Below are positions 45,176 to 53,698 of a stretch of 64,000 nucleotides of DNA, piece after piece. Below the pieces are notes generated by a model that did not search any database, had not been told where the DNA came from, and was given only the letters and a program-made list of their open reading frames with translations. Positions within the stretch are counted from its first letter, which is position 1, and each line of letters begins with the position of its first letter. This DNA comes from Sphingobium sp. 15-1 (GTDB taxonomy: Bacteria > Pseudomonadota > Alphaproteobacteria > Sphingomonadales > Sphingomonadaceae). The DNA is taken from NCBI RefSeq assembly GCF_013375535.1, contig NZ_JABXJG010000002.1, forward strand, positions 1-64,000. Reading direction: 5' to 3'. The position numbers and the translations under genes are program-made.

Positions 45176-45945
45176 GCAAAGCGACCACCATCGCGCTGCT
45201 GGAACGCAGGCCCGACATCTCGCGCGATCTCTTCTCGCGTTACTGGCGCGACGTGCATGGTGTGATGGCGGCGCGCATCCCCGGCTTCGAAAGCTATGTC
45301 CAGCATCATGTGGCGCCGCTGGAGGACATGGGGTCAGCCATCGTCGAACCCTTTGAGGGGATCGCCGTCGTCACCTTCGCCAATCCCGGCGACCGCGACG
45401 GGCTGATCCACAGCCCCGTCACCAGCCATATTCACCGTGACGAGCAGAATGTCTTCCGCCGCGCCCTGCTTTATAATTTGGAGGCGGATGCGACATCGAT
45501 TTTCGGCGATGCCGATCGATTGGCGTTGGACAGCTATTTCCTCGTTTTGCCTCTGGAGGTGGGGGGTATCGAGGTCGCGAAAGGTCTGACGCGCGATGGA
45601 GCTATCATGGTGGCGTTCCATGATTTATCTGGAGCCGATCCGGCCGGCTGGAACGATACCGATGTCGAAGAGGGGGGAGCCAGCCGGCTGTTCGGCGCCG
45701 TCATTCAATGCTGGTGGTCCGACTTGGCTCTCGCTCGCGCCGCGCTTGCCGATGCTGTCCGGGTCAGCTTGGGCCGGATCGCCTGCTATCGAACCGATGA
45801 ACGCTATCTGATGGTGGAGCAAGGACGTCCTACGCTGATTGGCTTGCGCGGTCTGGATGCGGTCCGCACGATCGAAGAGGCAGGCGCTGTCAATCAACGC
45901 GAACCTGAAGTCTTGCGCGCCATTTATGGCGCTGTAGCAGGCTGA
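45172..45945 (+). CDS. EthD-domain-like protein
   Basis: A 257-residue protein whose N-terminal 110 residues read as an EthD/dimeric alpha-beta barrel domain (RYWRDVHGVMAARIPGFESY). A second, more divergent copy of the fold may occupy the C-terminal half. EthD is required alongside a P450 for ether cleavage in Rhodococcus, though its reaction is not established. Here it is the last gene of the P450 operon, coupled by ATGA to the SDR. The codon choice in the last third looks less GC-extreme. Confidence 0.75.
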   Translation: MSKATTIALLERRPDISRDLFSRYWRDVHGVMAARIPGFESYVQHHVAPLEDMGSAIVEPFEGIAVVTFANPGDRDGLIHSPVTSHIHRDEQNVFRRALLYNLEADATSIFGDADRLALDSYFLVLPLEVGGIEVAKGLTRDGAIMVAFHDLSGADPAGWNDTDVEEGGASRLFGAVIQCWWSDLALARAALADAVRVSLGRIACYRTDERYLMVEQGRPTLIGLRGLDAVRTIEEAGAVNQREPEVLRAIYGAVAG

Positions 45946-46149
45946 CCTCGCCCTCCTTCTACAGGCGCCCACGCATGGCGATCATGGAGGCCGACCTGAT
46001 CTGCTGCAGGTAGAATTCGAAACGGTGAGGCGCGAGAATGCCTTGGCCCAACTTGAACACCGCATTCCATAAATATATTCATAATCAATAGGTTGTTCGA
46101 ACGAGCAAGATCCTTAGCGCCACATGGGAGCTTTGCGCGTGAGGGCAGC
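45946..46149. other. Intergenic joint, no convincing gene
   Basis: These 204 bp separate the catabolic operon from IS debris. A short minus-strand open stretch (about 45977-46075) reads like a protein tail, FEFYLQQIRSASMIAMRG, but has no start and I cannot place it. The left boundary of the IS graveyard is in this stretch. Confidence 0.4.
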
Positions 46150-46452
46150 TTATGCGGTTGGATTTTCGTGGATGTTGGCTGGCAGAGCGACGCCGGCGGC
46201 CTGGAACACCGCGCCGACCATGCCGGCCGTAGGTGTCCGGATTGTGATGTCCTTGCCGTCCTTGTGGAGGGTCACTTTCTGCAGACGGTCGAGATCGTTG
46301 AGCAGCGGCTGCCATTCCGGCTTCAGGTCGCGGGCCGCGCAGAGCCGGGACAATTCATGGGATAGTAGCAAGGCCATGAACGAGCAGAAGACATGGCCGC
46401 GGATGGCTGCGTCGGATTGATGGAACACGGGCCGCGTGTCGTAGGTAAGCAA
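46150..46452 (-). pseudogene. IS1634-family transposase, C-terminal remnant
   Basis: About 100 residues of the C-terminal end of an IS1634/IS4-like transposase: TRPVFHQSDAAIRGHVFCSF is the conserved segment after the DDE Glu, followed by LLNDLDRLQKVTLHKDGK and VFQAAGVALP. The rest of the gene, including the DDE triad, is missing, so it is inactive debris. It marks the edge of the graveyard. Confidence 0.8.
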
Positions 46453-46492
46453 TGTCGCTTCTGATGAGACTCTGTGGCCACCGAATCATGGG

Positions 46493-46711
46493 GTGGGGAA
46501 GCGAGATCGTGATCGCGCGGAAAGAGCCAAATTGCGGGGGGCAAAACTTTCGCTAAGGGAGCGGGCTGTAGCGCTCGCCAAAAAAGGCGACGAAATTCGG
46601 ACCAAAAACTTCGCGAATATTGGTGTCCATCGCTACTACTTGGCTCGAATGTGTGACGAAGGATTACTCGTGAAGGTCGGCTATGGGCGCTACCGCGCAA
46701 CTCCTGGCTAG
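46493..46711 (+). CDS. Stub with AbiEi-like winged-helix domain
   Basis: A 72-residue open frame from a GTG start, of which about residues 24-70 (KGDEIRTKNFANIGVHRYYL, then ARMCDEGLLVKVGYGRYRA) resemble the N-terminal winged helix of AbiEi/type IV antitoxins (ALA-x-x-x-G, LARL-x-x-G-x-L-x-x-x-G-x-G-x-Y). A full antitoxin would have about 190 residues and a nucleotidyltransferase toxin beside it; neither is present. It may be a real small DNA-binding protein or a truncated antitoxin. Confidence 0.4.
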   Translation: MGKRDRDRAERAKLRGAKLSLRERAVALAKKGDEIRTKNFANIGVHRYYLARMCDEGLLVKVGYGRYRATPG

Positions 46712-46787
46712 TGCTCATGACATTTTCTTGCCTCTGGCAGATTTTGATTTTTGGCGGTCTGTAGTGCGCGTACTCGGTCATTCAACA

Positions 46788-46933
46788 TCACACCATCGTA
46801 GAGGCTTCCTCGCCCCCGTCGATCATGTCGCCGGCGCCGAAGAGCATGTCTGTATGCGCGGCGCCCGGTGCGATCATCGGATAACAATTGTCGCGTTTCG
46901 CGACGCGGCAGTCCACAAACACCGGCCCGTCAT
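46788..46933 (-). pseudogene. ilvB: Acetolactate synthase large subunit, C-terminal tail
   Basis: Read on the minus strand, the last about 48 codons give GPVFVDCRVAKRDNCYPMIA, then PGAAHTDMLFGAGDMID, and stop after EEASTMV. This is the conserved C-terminal end of an acetolactate synthase large subunit. Upstream of EHDGPVF the family match ends abruptly. No catalytic domain remains. It is a rearrangement scar and not a gene; the true ilvB should lie elsewhere in the genome. Confidence 0.55.
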
Positions 46934-47192
46934 GCTCACCTCGACCGCCCAGCCATGCAGTTCCCATGCGTCGAACCGGGCCGGCACGCGACGGAGCGCA
47001 TCGCGTCGGCTATCATACCAGGGCCAATAAACCAGCGAATTCGGCGCATGAACGAGTTGGCCAGCGTGCCGCTTGGTCGCCGCCTCTTTCGGCCTATTGC
47101 TTTGCGCGGGTCGAGAAGGATTTCGAATGGCGCAACCTGCCGCCCTGCCATCTTTACCGGGCATATGGCCCGCTCTAGCGGGATCGGCCGTT
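46934..47192. other. Unassigned sequence between ilvB scar and cysQ
   Basis: No family could be recognised. A minus-strand open frame of 96 codons (46874-47164) contains NSLVYWPWYDSRRDALRRV and FDAWELHGWAVEV, which read like real protein with no recognisable start signal, so another gene fragment is possible. Confidence 0.35.
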
Positions 47193-47969
47193 TCAGTCGG
47201 CGACCTGCGTGACCTCCGCGATCAGTTCGAAAATCTGCCCCGCATGCTCCTTACGGCAGATGAGGAGGTCGGGGAGATAGACATCGGCCTGGTTATAGAT
47301 GAGCGGCGACCCATCGATGCGCGAGCAGTGGAGGCCATGGCCGAGCGCGACTGCCACGGGTGCCATGGAGTCCCATTCATATTGCCCGCCCGAATGGAGG
47401 TAGATGTCAGCCTTGCCCAGGACGATGGCCATGGCCTTGGCCCCGGCGCTGCCCATGGGGACCAACTCGGCGCCCAGCCGTTCCGCCACCGCGACCGCTT
47501 CGGCGGCGGGGCGGGTGCGGCTGATCACCATGCGCAGCTTGTCCGGCGCGGGTGGAACCGGGCGCGGCTGGTCGGAACGCAGCAGCGTGCCGCCCTCCAG
47601 ACCCGGAAGCGCCACCGCGCCGATCGCGGGCTGGCCGTCGATCGCCAGGCCCACATGCACCGCCCAGTCGGCCCGCGCTTCGCCATATTCGCGGGTGCCG
47701 TCGACCGGGTCGACGATCCATACCCGGCTCATCGCGAGACGGTCGGGATTGTCCTTCTCTTCCTCCGACAGCAGCCCGTCCTCGCCCCGCACTTCGCGCA
47801 GCGCGTGGCAGACGAACTGGTTGGCGGTCTGGTCCCCGGCCTTGCCCAGCGCCTTGGCGCTGAACAGGCCCGAGGCGCGTACCTCCAGCAGAATGCGTCC
47901 GGTAACCTCTGCCAGATGCGAGGCGAGATCGGCATCACTCATGGTTTTCGGATCAAGCGGAGTGCTCAT
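47193..47969 (-). CDS. cysQ: 3'(2'),5'-bisphosphate nucleotidase CysQ
   Basis: A 258-residue inositol-monophosphatase-fold enzyme that removes the 3'-phosphate of PAP or PAPS during sulfate assimilation. Metal-site motifs are [19 protein letters not shown] and [11 protein letters not shown]. The start overlaps the stop of the upstream cysNC gene (ATGA), the usual sulfate-activation arrangement in sphingomonads. It looks intact, but its operon is cut at the 5' end by the TonB receptor junction near 48686, so its normal promoter is lost. Confidence 0.92.
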   Translation of the reverse strand: MSTPLDPKTMSDADLASHLAEVTGRILLEVRASGLFSAKALGKAGDQTANQFVCHALREVRGEDGLLSEEEKDNPDRLAMSRVWIVDPVDGTREYGEARADWAVHVGLAIDGQPAIGAVALPGLEGGTLLRSDQPRPVPPAPDKLRMVISRTRPAAEAVAVAERLGAELVPMGSAGAKAMAIVLGKADIYLHSGGQYEWDSMAPVAVALGHGLHCSRIDGSPLIYNQADVYLPDLLICRKEHAGQIFELIAEVTQVAD

Positions 47970-48686
47970 GGGATCAGCCTTGCGATGATGGCATCGGCAG
48001 CCTGTTCAGCCGACATGTTGGTGGTGTCGATGTGGATCTCGGGGTCGTGCGGCGCTTCATAGGGGCTGTCGATGCCGGTGAAGTTCTTGAGGTCGCCGGC
48101 CCGCGCCTTCTTGTAAAGGCCCTTGACGTCGCGCGCCTCGGCATCGGCCAGCGGCGTGTCGATATGCACTTCGACAAACTCGCCCGGCTGCATCATCTGG
48201 CGCACCATCTCGCGCTCGGCGCGGAAGGGCGAGATGAAGGCGGTGATCACGATCAGCCCCGCATCGGTCATCAGCCTAGCCACCTCGCCCACGCGGCGGA
48301 TATTCTCCACCCGGTCGGCATCGGTGAAGCCCAGGTCCTTGTTCAGCCCATGGCGCACATTGTCGCCGTCGAGCAGGAAGGTGTGGCGGTTCATTCTGGC
48401 GAGTTTCTTCTCGACCAGATTGGCGATGGTCGACTTGCCCGCGCCCGACAGCCCCGTGAACCACAGCACGGCCGGCTTCTGGTTCTTGAGGTTGGCGTGG
48501 AAGTCGCGGCTGACGTCGGTCGCCTGCCAATGGACATTCTGCGCCCGCCGCAGCGAGAAGTGCAGCATCCCCGCCGCCACCGTGGCGTTGGTGATCTTGT
48601 CGATCAGGATGAAGCCGCCCAGCGCGCGGTTCGTCTCATAGGCTTCGAACACGATCTGCCTGTCGGTCGACAGGTTGGCGACGCCG
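47966..48686 (-). pseudogene. cysC: CysN-CysC bifunctional enzyme, 5'-truncated
   Basis: This reads as the last about 50 residues of CysN ([37 protein letters not shown]) fused to an entire CysC APS-kinase domain with P-loop [24 protein letters not shown] and [10 protein letters not shown]. The GTPase part of CysN is missing; similarity stops near 48686, where TonB-receptor coding on the opposite strand begins. The CysC domain is complete but has no start codon of its own, so it is probably unexpressed unless an internal start is used. Confidence 0.85.
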
Positions 48687-49890
48687 CGTGCTGGTCGATG
48701 TCGATTATACGGCCGCGCCGGCGCTACGGGCGGAGAGTAATTCCTATCCCAATACCTTCCTCTCACAAGAACTTCGCCTGACGTCGAGCGGTGAAGAAAA
48801 ATTCAAATGGATTGCAGGCCTCTATGCTTCCCGGCGCAAGAACGGCTTCAGCACGTTCGCGCCGTTCATCGTCACCGTCGGCACCGCCCGCATCGATCCA
48901 TTTCTGGATTACGAGGCAAAACAGACAGAATTTGCCGGTTTCCTCAACGGGACTTATCGGCTTGGCGATTTCTCGATCGGCGCAGGTGGCCGACTGATGC
49001 GGACTATCTACGAGGAAGACAGCCGCATGTTCCAGTTGCGCCCCAATTCCGGCTACCAGAAGGTCGCTAACACGGCATTCCTACCTAAATTGATCCTGTC
49101 ATATAAGCCCGAAGGGATCGGATTGTTCTATGCATCGGTTGCGAAGGGATATGAATCCGGCAAGGTCAGCAGCTCGAGCTTCCCTGCTCTGCCTTACGCA
49201 CCAGAAACAAACTGGACTTATGAAATTGGTTACAAGAGCAGTCTAACCTCGAAACTCTATGTCGAATTGACGGGATTCTATATCAACTCCCGCAACAGAC
49301 AAACTGAGATCATCTTCGTGCCGCCAGGCAGCGCTGTGTTCCTGAAGGCATTGGCCAACGCCGGCGACGCACGGAGCTATGGCACGGAAGCTACTGTGAG
49401 TTGGCAACCTGTGCACGGGCTTTCACTCGACGGAGCGCTCGGACTGCTCGATGCCAAGTGGACCGATGCCACCTATCAGGGCAGGTCGCTGCGTGGCCGA
49501 CAGATTCCCAACGCGTCGCGCGTGACGGCCAATCTGAGCAGCACATATACCATCGGCATCGGCAACGCTTTGGAACTGCAGTTACATGGTAACGCTACTT
49601 ATCGCGGCGGTTTCCCCTGGCAGCTGCCTTATATCGACTTAACAGGTGCCGAGATAGCCGATAATTACAGCGAGGGCTATTGGCTTGCTAATGCGAGGAT
49701 CTCGGTAGGTTCGAAAGATGAGCACTGGCAGTTCGCTGTTCGTGTCGACAACCTGCTGGACCAGCAGTTCTATACAGAATTCCTGACGCGATCGAACCAG
49801 TCGGCAGCCGGCGTCTGCCCGGCGCTGTGCCACACTGCCGCAGCAGGCACACGGCGCAGGTTCGTGGCCACGTTAACCACGAGGTTCTGA
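48687..49890 (+). pseudogene. TonB-dependent receptor, C-terminal part only
   Basis: About 400 residues of TonB-receptor barrel: [55 protein letters not shown] and an ending RRRFVATLTTRF. The signal peptide, TonB box and plug are absent. The reading frame begins exactly where the cysNC coding of the opposite strand ends, with no ribosome site. GC is lower than in the flanking cys genes. It is followed by a small cupin-like gene, presumably once its operon partner. Confidence 0.85.
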
Positions 49891-49891
49891 C

Positions 49892-50266
49892 ATGCAGAAG
49901 CCAATCATTGCCAGATCGTTCAACAGTCCTGATGCAAAATCGGAGCTCTCGAGCGCTCGCGTAGAAATCGTCCGGTTCGAAGGGTATACCGCCCTTCGAA
50001 CGACTTTCCTGCCCGGAATGCGTTATTCGCGGGACATCCGACCGTACATCGATGAGGCCCAGGAGCGAATTCCTACCCGGGTCGTCTACTGCCAGTCGGG
50101 CCGGCTGCACTTTGTGCAGCCGAGCGGCGTGAGCGTGGAATATGCGGCAGGCGGGGTCTACCTCGTTCCACCATGGGAGGATGGCTTTGAAGATAGCTGG
50201 GTGGTGGGTGACGAGCCTTGCATTCTTGTCACCGTCATAGCCGGCGAGGTGTCACTGACGGACTAA
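49892..50266 (+). CDS. Small cupin-like protein
   Basis: A 124-residue protein predicted as mostly beta and cupin-like (ALRTTFLPGMRYSRDIRPYI, CQSGRLHFVQPSGVSVEYAAGGVYLVPPW). There is no clear HxH metal triad. It starts one base after the TonB receptor remnant's stop codon, with only a weak ribosome site (CGAGG). With its upstream partner truncated, it probably lacks a promoter. The function is unknown. Confidence 0.6.
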   Translation: MQKPIIARSFNSPDAKSELSSARVEIVRFEGYTALRTTFLPGMRYSRDIRPYIDEAQERIPTRVVYCQSGRLHFVQPSGVSVEYAAGGVYLVPPWEDGFEDSWVVGDEPCILVTVIAGEVSLTD

Positions 50267-50372
50267 GAGGCTGATTGGAAAATCGGCTGAGGGGTTGCGC
50301 AGGAGGTATTGGTCTGATTCAGGCATTGCATGTGAACGCAGTAGAAGCCGAGCGCGGATTGCCAGGAAGACG

Positions 50373-50496
50373 AAGCGCTATCCCAGCGATCTGACCGATG
50401 AGGAATGGGACCGCCTGTCGCCGTTGATGCCCGGGGCGCCGCGACCGCCCGCGCGAGGCGGATTTTCGCAAGGTGATCAACGCGGCCCGTTAGGAT
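50373..50496 (+). pseudogene. IS5-family transposase, N-terminal remnant
   Basis: The frame reads KRYPSDLTDEEWDRLSPLMP, the N-terminal signature of IS5-group transposases. A one-base shift in the GCGCGAGGCGG region then puts the following family-like DFRKVINAAR in another frame, which stops at once. Only about 45 codons remain. Confidence 0.75.
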
Positions 50497-50576
50497 AGGT
50501 ATTGAGTGTGCCTGGCGCATTGAATGGCCCCTAGATCTCTGGACGCCTTTGGTCCTAATTTTGAGGACAGGAGGCG

Positions 50577-51325
50577 ATGATGGGGAAGCCCAATTCCAGC
50601 GATGAGTTCAAGCGTGATGCAGTGGCCCAGATCACCGAGCGCGGGTATCCGGTAGCGGAGGTTTCTGAGAGGCTCGGTGTCAGTCAGCATTCGTTGTATG
50701 CTGGGCGGCAATTGGCGAAGACAGTGTCTGGCGATGTCAGCAAGGATGCCGAGATCCGCCAGTTGAAGCGCAAACTGGCCCGAGTGACCGAGGAGCGCGA
50801 TGTCCTAAAAAAAGCCATCGCGTATTTCGCCAGGGATGCAAAGTGAGATACGCGTTCGTTGCCGAGCATCGTAGCCAGTTCAAGGTTCGGTCGATGTGTC
50901 GGTGCCTGTGCATCCAGCCCAGCGGCTGTTATGCTTGGCGGGAGAGCCCGTTGAGCCATCGGGCTCGGGAAGATGATCTGCTGGATCACGGCGAGACCTG
51001 CTGCCCGAACCGTGTTGCCCGGCTGACCAGGCTGGCGGGTGTCAAGGCGCAGATCGGCTGGAAGCATCGGCCGGGGAGCTATGGCGGTAAGCCGTCCCTG
51101 GCGGTCGACAACACTCTGGATCGCCAGGTCGACGTGGCTGCGCCAGACCGGGCCTGGGTGACAGACATCACCTACACCGCACCGTGGAAGGCTTTACCTA
51201 TCTGGCTGTCGTGATCGACCTCTACTCGCGCCGCGTGGTGGGTTGGCCAATGCAGAGCCGGCAGACCACCGACGTGGTGCTGCAGGCGTTGCACATGGCG
51301 GGATGGTGGCGCAAACCGAAGCACT
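50577..51325 (+). pseudogene. IS3-family orfA-orfB remnant with internal deletion
   Basis: OrfA (50577-50846, 89 residues) is intact in frame: SSDEFKRDAVAQITERGYPV, VSERLGVSQHSLY and a C-terminal TEERDVLKKAIAYFARDAK. OrfB begins at 50843 but is damaged. About 27 codons are missing between RARED and DLLD. The frame is shifted after WVTDITYTA, although VVIDLYSRRVVGW continues in another frame, and the gene ends near 51325, before the last DDE residues. It belongs to a different IS3 subgroup from the element at 26216. Confidence 0.82.
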
Positions 51326-51907
51326 GATAATCGCCCGCGCTGTTCCTAAGCGGGGTTAGCAGGCCGCCATGGGCGAACAGCTATCCGCTGCGGCCGATGT
51401 CGACATGCCCCTCCATCTCGGCATAGAGGCTCGGTCGACCGCGGCCGAAATCGGCGGGCGACAGGGAAAGGCGGCTGGAAAGATGCTGCCCGATCAGGCC
51501 GACATAGGCTTCGGTATAGCTGCCGTCGTGCCCGGTCCCTGAATATTCGGCATAGCTGCTGTGAACGACGCCATGTCGATCGCCAGGCCGCGCGGCAGGC
51601 TGCGGGCGAAATCGGCATATTGGGTCAGGGATAGCGGCTGGATGCTTGGTTTCGTGCCCACGACGACCGATGCCGGCCCGCCGACATAGAAGCCGCGCCG
51701 ATCGTCATGAACCAGTTCCAGCTCGGCAACGGGCCAATGATCGCTGATCGGACGGCCCCGCAGCCGAGCCTGGCTGGCCAGGGTGACGCTGCCGCTCCAT
51801 TGCGCGATGGCTGGCGATCCAGTCGTCAGAAGGATGCAGGCAAGAATGGCGCGTGATGGCCTAATCCCGGCTGGCGGCCGCCAAGGGAGCCGGGCACGGG
51901 CCATCAC
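51326..51907 (-). pseudogene. Outer-membrane beta-barrel protein (TorF-like), broken
   Basis: A secreted outer-membrane protein gene with a signal peptide ending in SPAIAQ, then SGSVTLASQARLRGRPISD and ELELVHDDRRGFYVGG, which look like the TorF-type putative porins. It carries a one-base deletion near 51571-51580 (the natural frame continues as HGVVHSSYAEYSGTGHDG and YTEAYVGLIGQHLSSRLSLS), an in-frame TAG at 51381-51383 before LFAHGGLLTPL, and is cut by the IS3 remnant at about 51326. Its 5' end overlaps the protease gene by 47 nt. Confidence 0.7.
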
Positions 51908-53084
51908 ATCCTACCGCCTTGCCCCGGACCGTGGCGAGCGCATCGATATATCCTCCTCCCGCAAGGACCAGCCTCGGTCGTCCCTGCCTATGCCCTTGCG
52001 CCTCTTCGAGCAATGCGATCAGACCGCTGACATGGGCCGCAGCATAGGATGTTCCTTCGACCAGCGTCCATCCTCCCCCCGGTCGAGGCGCGGGAATGTC
52101 CCGCGCCGGGGCGATATAGACAGGGCGCCTTGCCGGTATCGGGCCGCCCGAGACGGCGAAGACTCCGCTGTGGGAGGCGGGAAAGCCGCCATCGGGCAAA
52201 TGGGGATCATAGGCCGCGACGACCGTTGCGCCGCGCATCATGCCAGCGTCAAGCAGCGTCGCCAACAGGCGATCCGGCGGCCCGCCCAGGCTTAGGTTGA
52301 TGATCGCGGCGCGACGGTCGATCGCATAATGCAGCGCCTTGGCGAGGCTGAGGCTGTCGCAGGTCGCGGCGGCCGTCCCGGCGTCGCTCTGCCAGCAGGC
52401 GCGCAAGCCCAGCAGGCGGGCGGCGGGCGCGATGCCCACGATCCCGGCCCGATTGTCCGCCCGCGCCGCGATGATGCCCGCCACCGCCGTTCCGTGCCGT
52501 TCGGGGATCAGCGGCCGCCCCGCGACGAAGTTCAGATTGCCCTTGATCTGCCCGGCAAGGTCGGGATGGCGGGCATCTATGCCGCTGTCGATCACCGCCA
52601 CCGTGACGCCGCGCCCGGTGGCGAGCCGATGCAGGCTGTCGAGATGCCAGAGCGTCGTGGCTGGCTGGGCAGGGTAGAGCGGATCGTCATGCCCGGCCTG
52701 CGCGCTCAGCGTTCGATAGTCGTGCATCGGTTGCGACCAGGCAACGGCGGGGTCCTGCGACACCTCCTCCGCCATTTTCTCGGGCGCGATGCCGGCGGGC
52801 AGGCGCATGACGAAGCAATCGAGATCGATGACCGGCATCATCCAGTCGGTGACCAATGTCAGATGATGATCGCGCGCGATGCGCCGCGCCTGCCGCATCG
52901 CCTGGCTGCGGCCCATGCTATCGCCATAGCCGCCGCCATAGCCGCCGCTTGCGCGAAAATGCGTTGGCGGCAGGCGCAGCATGACGAGAATCCGATCGCC
53001 GCCGGCGGCCTCCGCACCGCGAGCGGTGCCGGGCAAGGCACAGGCCATCATGAGAGCAAGGCTCAGGAAGAAGGTCCGGATCAT
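51861..53084 (-). CDS. Secreted subtilisin-like (S8) serine protease
   Basis: A 407-residue peptidase with a signal peptide (cleavage near residue 22, TARG-AEA), a prodomain-like stretch to about 130 and an S8 catalytic domain. The triad is Asp166 (VAVIDSGID), His197 (ERHGTAVAG) and Ser346 (EGTSYAAAHVSG). The usual oxyanion-hole Asn is replaced by Asp293 in VVAAYDPHLPDGG. The start overlaps the anti-sigma stop (ATGA). It is the third gene of a sigma/anti-sigma/protease operon, so it may be target and effector of its own regulation. Confidence 0.9.
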   Translation of the reverse strand: MIRTFFLSLALMMACALPGTARGAEAAGGDRILVMLRLPPTHFRASGGYGGGYGDSMGRSQAMRQARRIARDHHLTLVTDWMMPVIDLDCFVMRLPAGIAPEKMAEEVSQDPAVAWSQPMHDYRTLSAQAGHDDPLYPAQPATTLWHLDSLHRLATGRGVTVAVIDSGIDARHPDLAGQIKGNLNFVAGRPLIPERHGTAVAGIIAARADNRAGIVGIAPAARLLGLRACWQSDAGTAAATCDSLSLAKALHYAIDRRAAIINLSLGGPPDRLLATLLDAGMMRGATVVAAYDPHLPDGGFPASHSGVFAVSGGPIPARRPVYIAPARDIPAPRPGGGWTLVEGTSYAAAHVSGLIALLEEAQGHRQGRPRLVLAGGGYIDALATVRGKAVGCDGPCPAPLAAASRD

Positions 53085-53692
53085 TTCGTCGCTTCCGGCT
53101 CGACCGGTTGCGCCAGCACGATATTGGGCCGGGTCCGCAGCTCCGCCAGCGCCGCATCGCGCCGCGCCGGATCGACGGCCAGCACATAGGCTCCCGCGGC
53201 CGTCGGTCCGTCGACCAGCCTGGCCCCGGCGCGATCGAGAGTGAAGCGCAGGCTCCGTTCGCTCGCATCGGGGAGGAATATCACGATGAGATTGCCGTTC
53301 GGCCGCGCCGCCGGCGCACCCAGCACATGATAGCCGGATTGCGGCGGGACCGGCCGGAACAGCCAGACCGCGCCGCCCAGCAACAGGGCCTGCGCGCAGA
53401 CGAAGGCCGCCAGCATGGCCGGGCGCGTCATCATGGCCCAGGGCTGCCAATGGCGCGTTTCGGTCGGGCGCCGCCGCTCCCGCCAATCCAGTTCGGCGTT
53501 GAGAGGTAGCCGTCCGATTTCCGTCTTCAACCGGCGTTCCCGTTCCAATGCGCCGCGGCACTCCGCGCAGTTGCGGAGATGCGTTTCCACCGCCGCGGCA
53601 TCTTCATGGTCCAACTGACCGCTGGCATACCAGGGCAGCAGCATTTCGGTGCTCAGATGCGGATCGTCGCGGAAGGAGATGATGTCGCCCAT
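53081..53692 (-). CDS. Membrane anti-sigma factor with zinc finger
   Basis: A 203-residue protein with a cytoplasmic zinc-binding anti-sigma domain (His38, Cys42, Cys45 in HLRNCAEC, with LLPWYASGQLD before it), one transmembrane helix at about 90-112 and a periplasmic domain of about 90 residues. That domain, LIVIFLPDASERSLRFTLDR followed by ARLVDGPTAAGAYVLAV, resembles the prodomain/inhibitor I9 fold of subtilases. It should hold the ECF sigma factor inactive. It lies 6 nt downstream of the sigma gene and overlaps the protease gene by ATGA. Confidence 0.85.
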   Translation of the reverse strand: MGDIISFRDDPHLSTEMLLPWYASGQLDHEDAAAVETHLRNCAECRGALERERRLKTEIGRLPLNAELDWRERRRPTETRHWQPWAMMTRPAMLAAFVCAQALLLGGAVWLFRPVPPQSGYHVLGAPAARPNGNLIVIFLPDASERSLRFTLDRAGARLVDGPTAAGAYVLAVDPARRDAALAELRTRPNIVLAQPVEPEATK

Positions 53693-53698
53693 GACCTT

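Noticed and set aside
45977..46075. Minus-strand stretch reading FEFYLQQIRSASMIAMRG
   Set aside because: It looks like a protein tail but has an immediate upstream stop and no family match that I could support.
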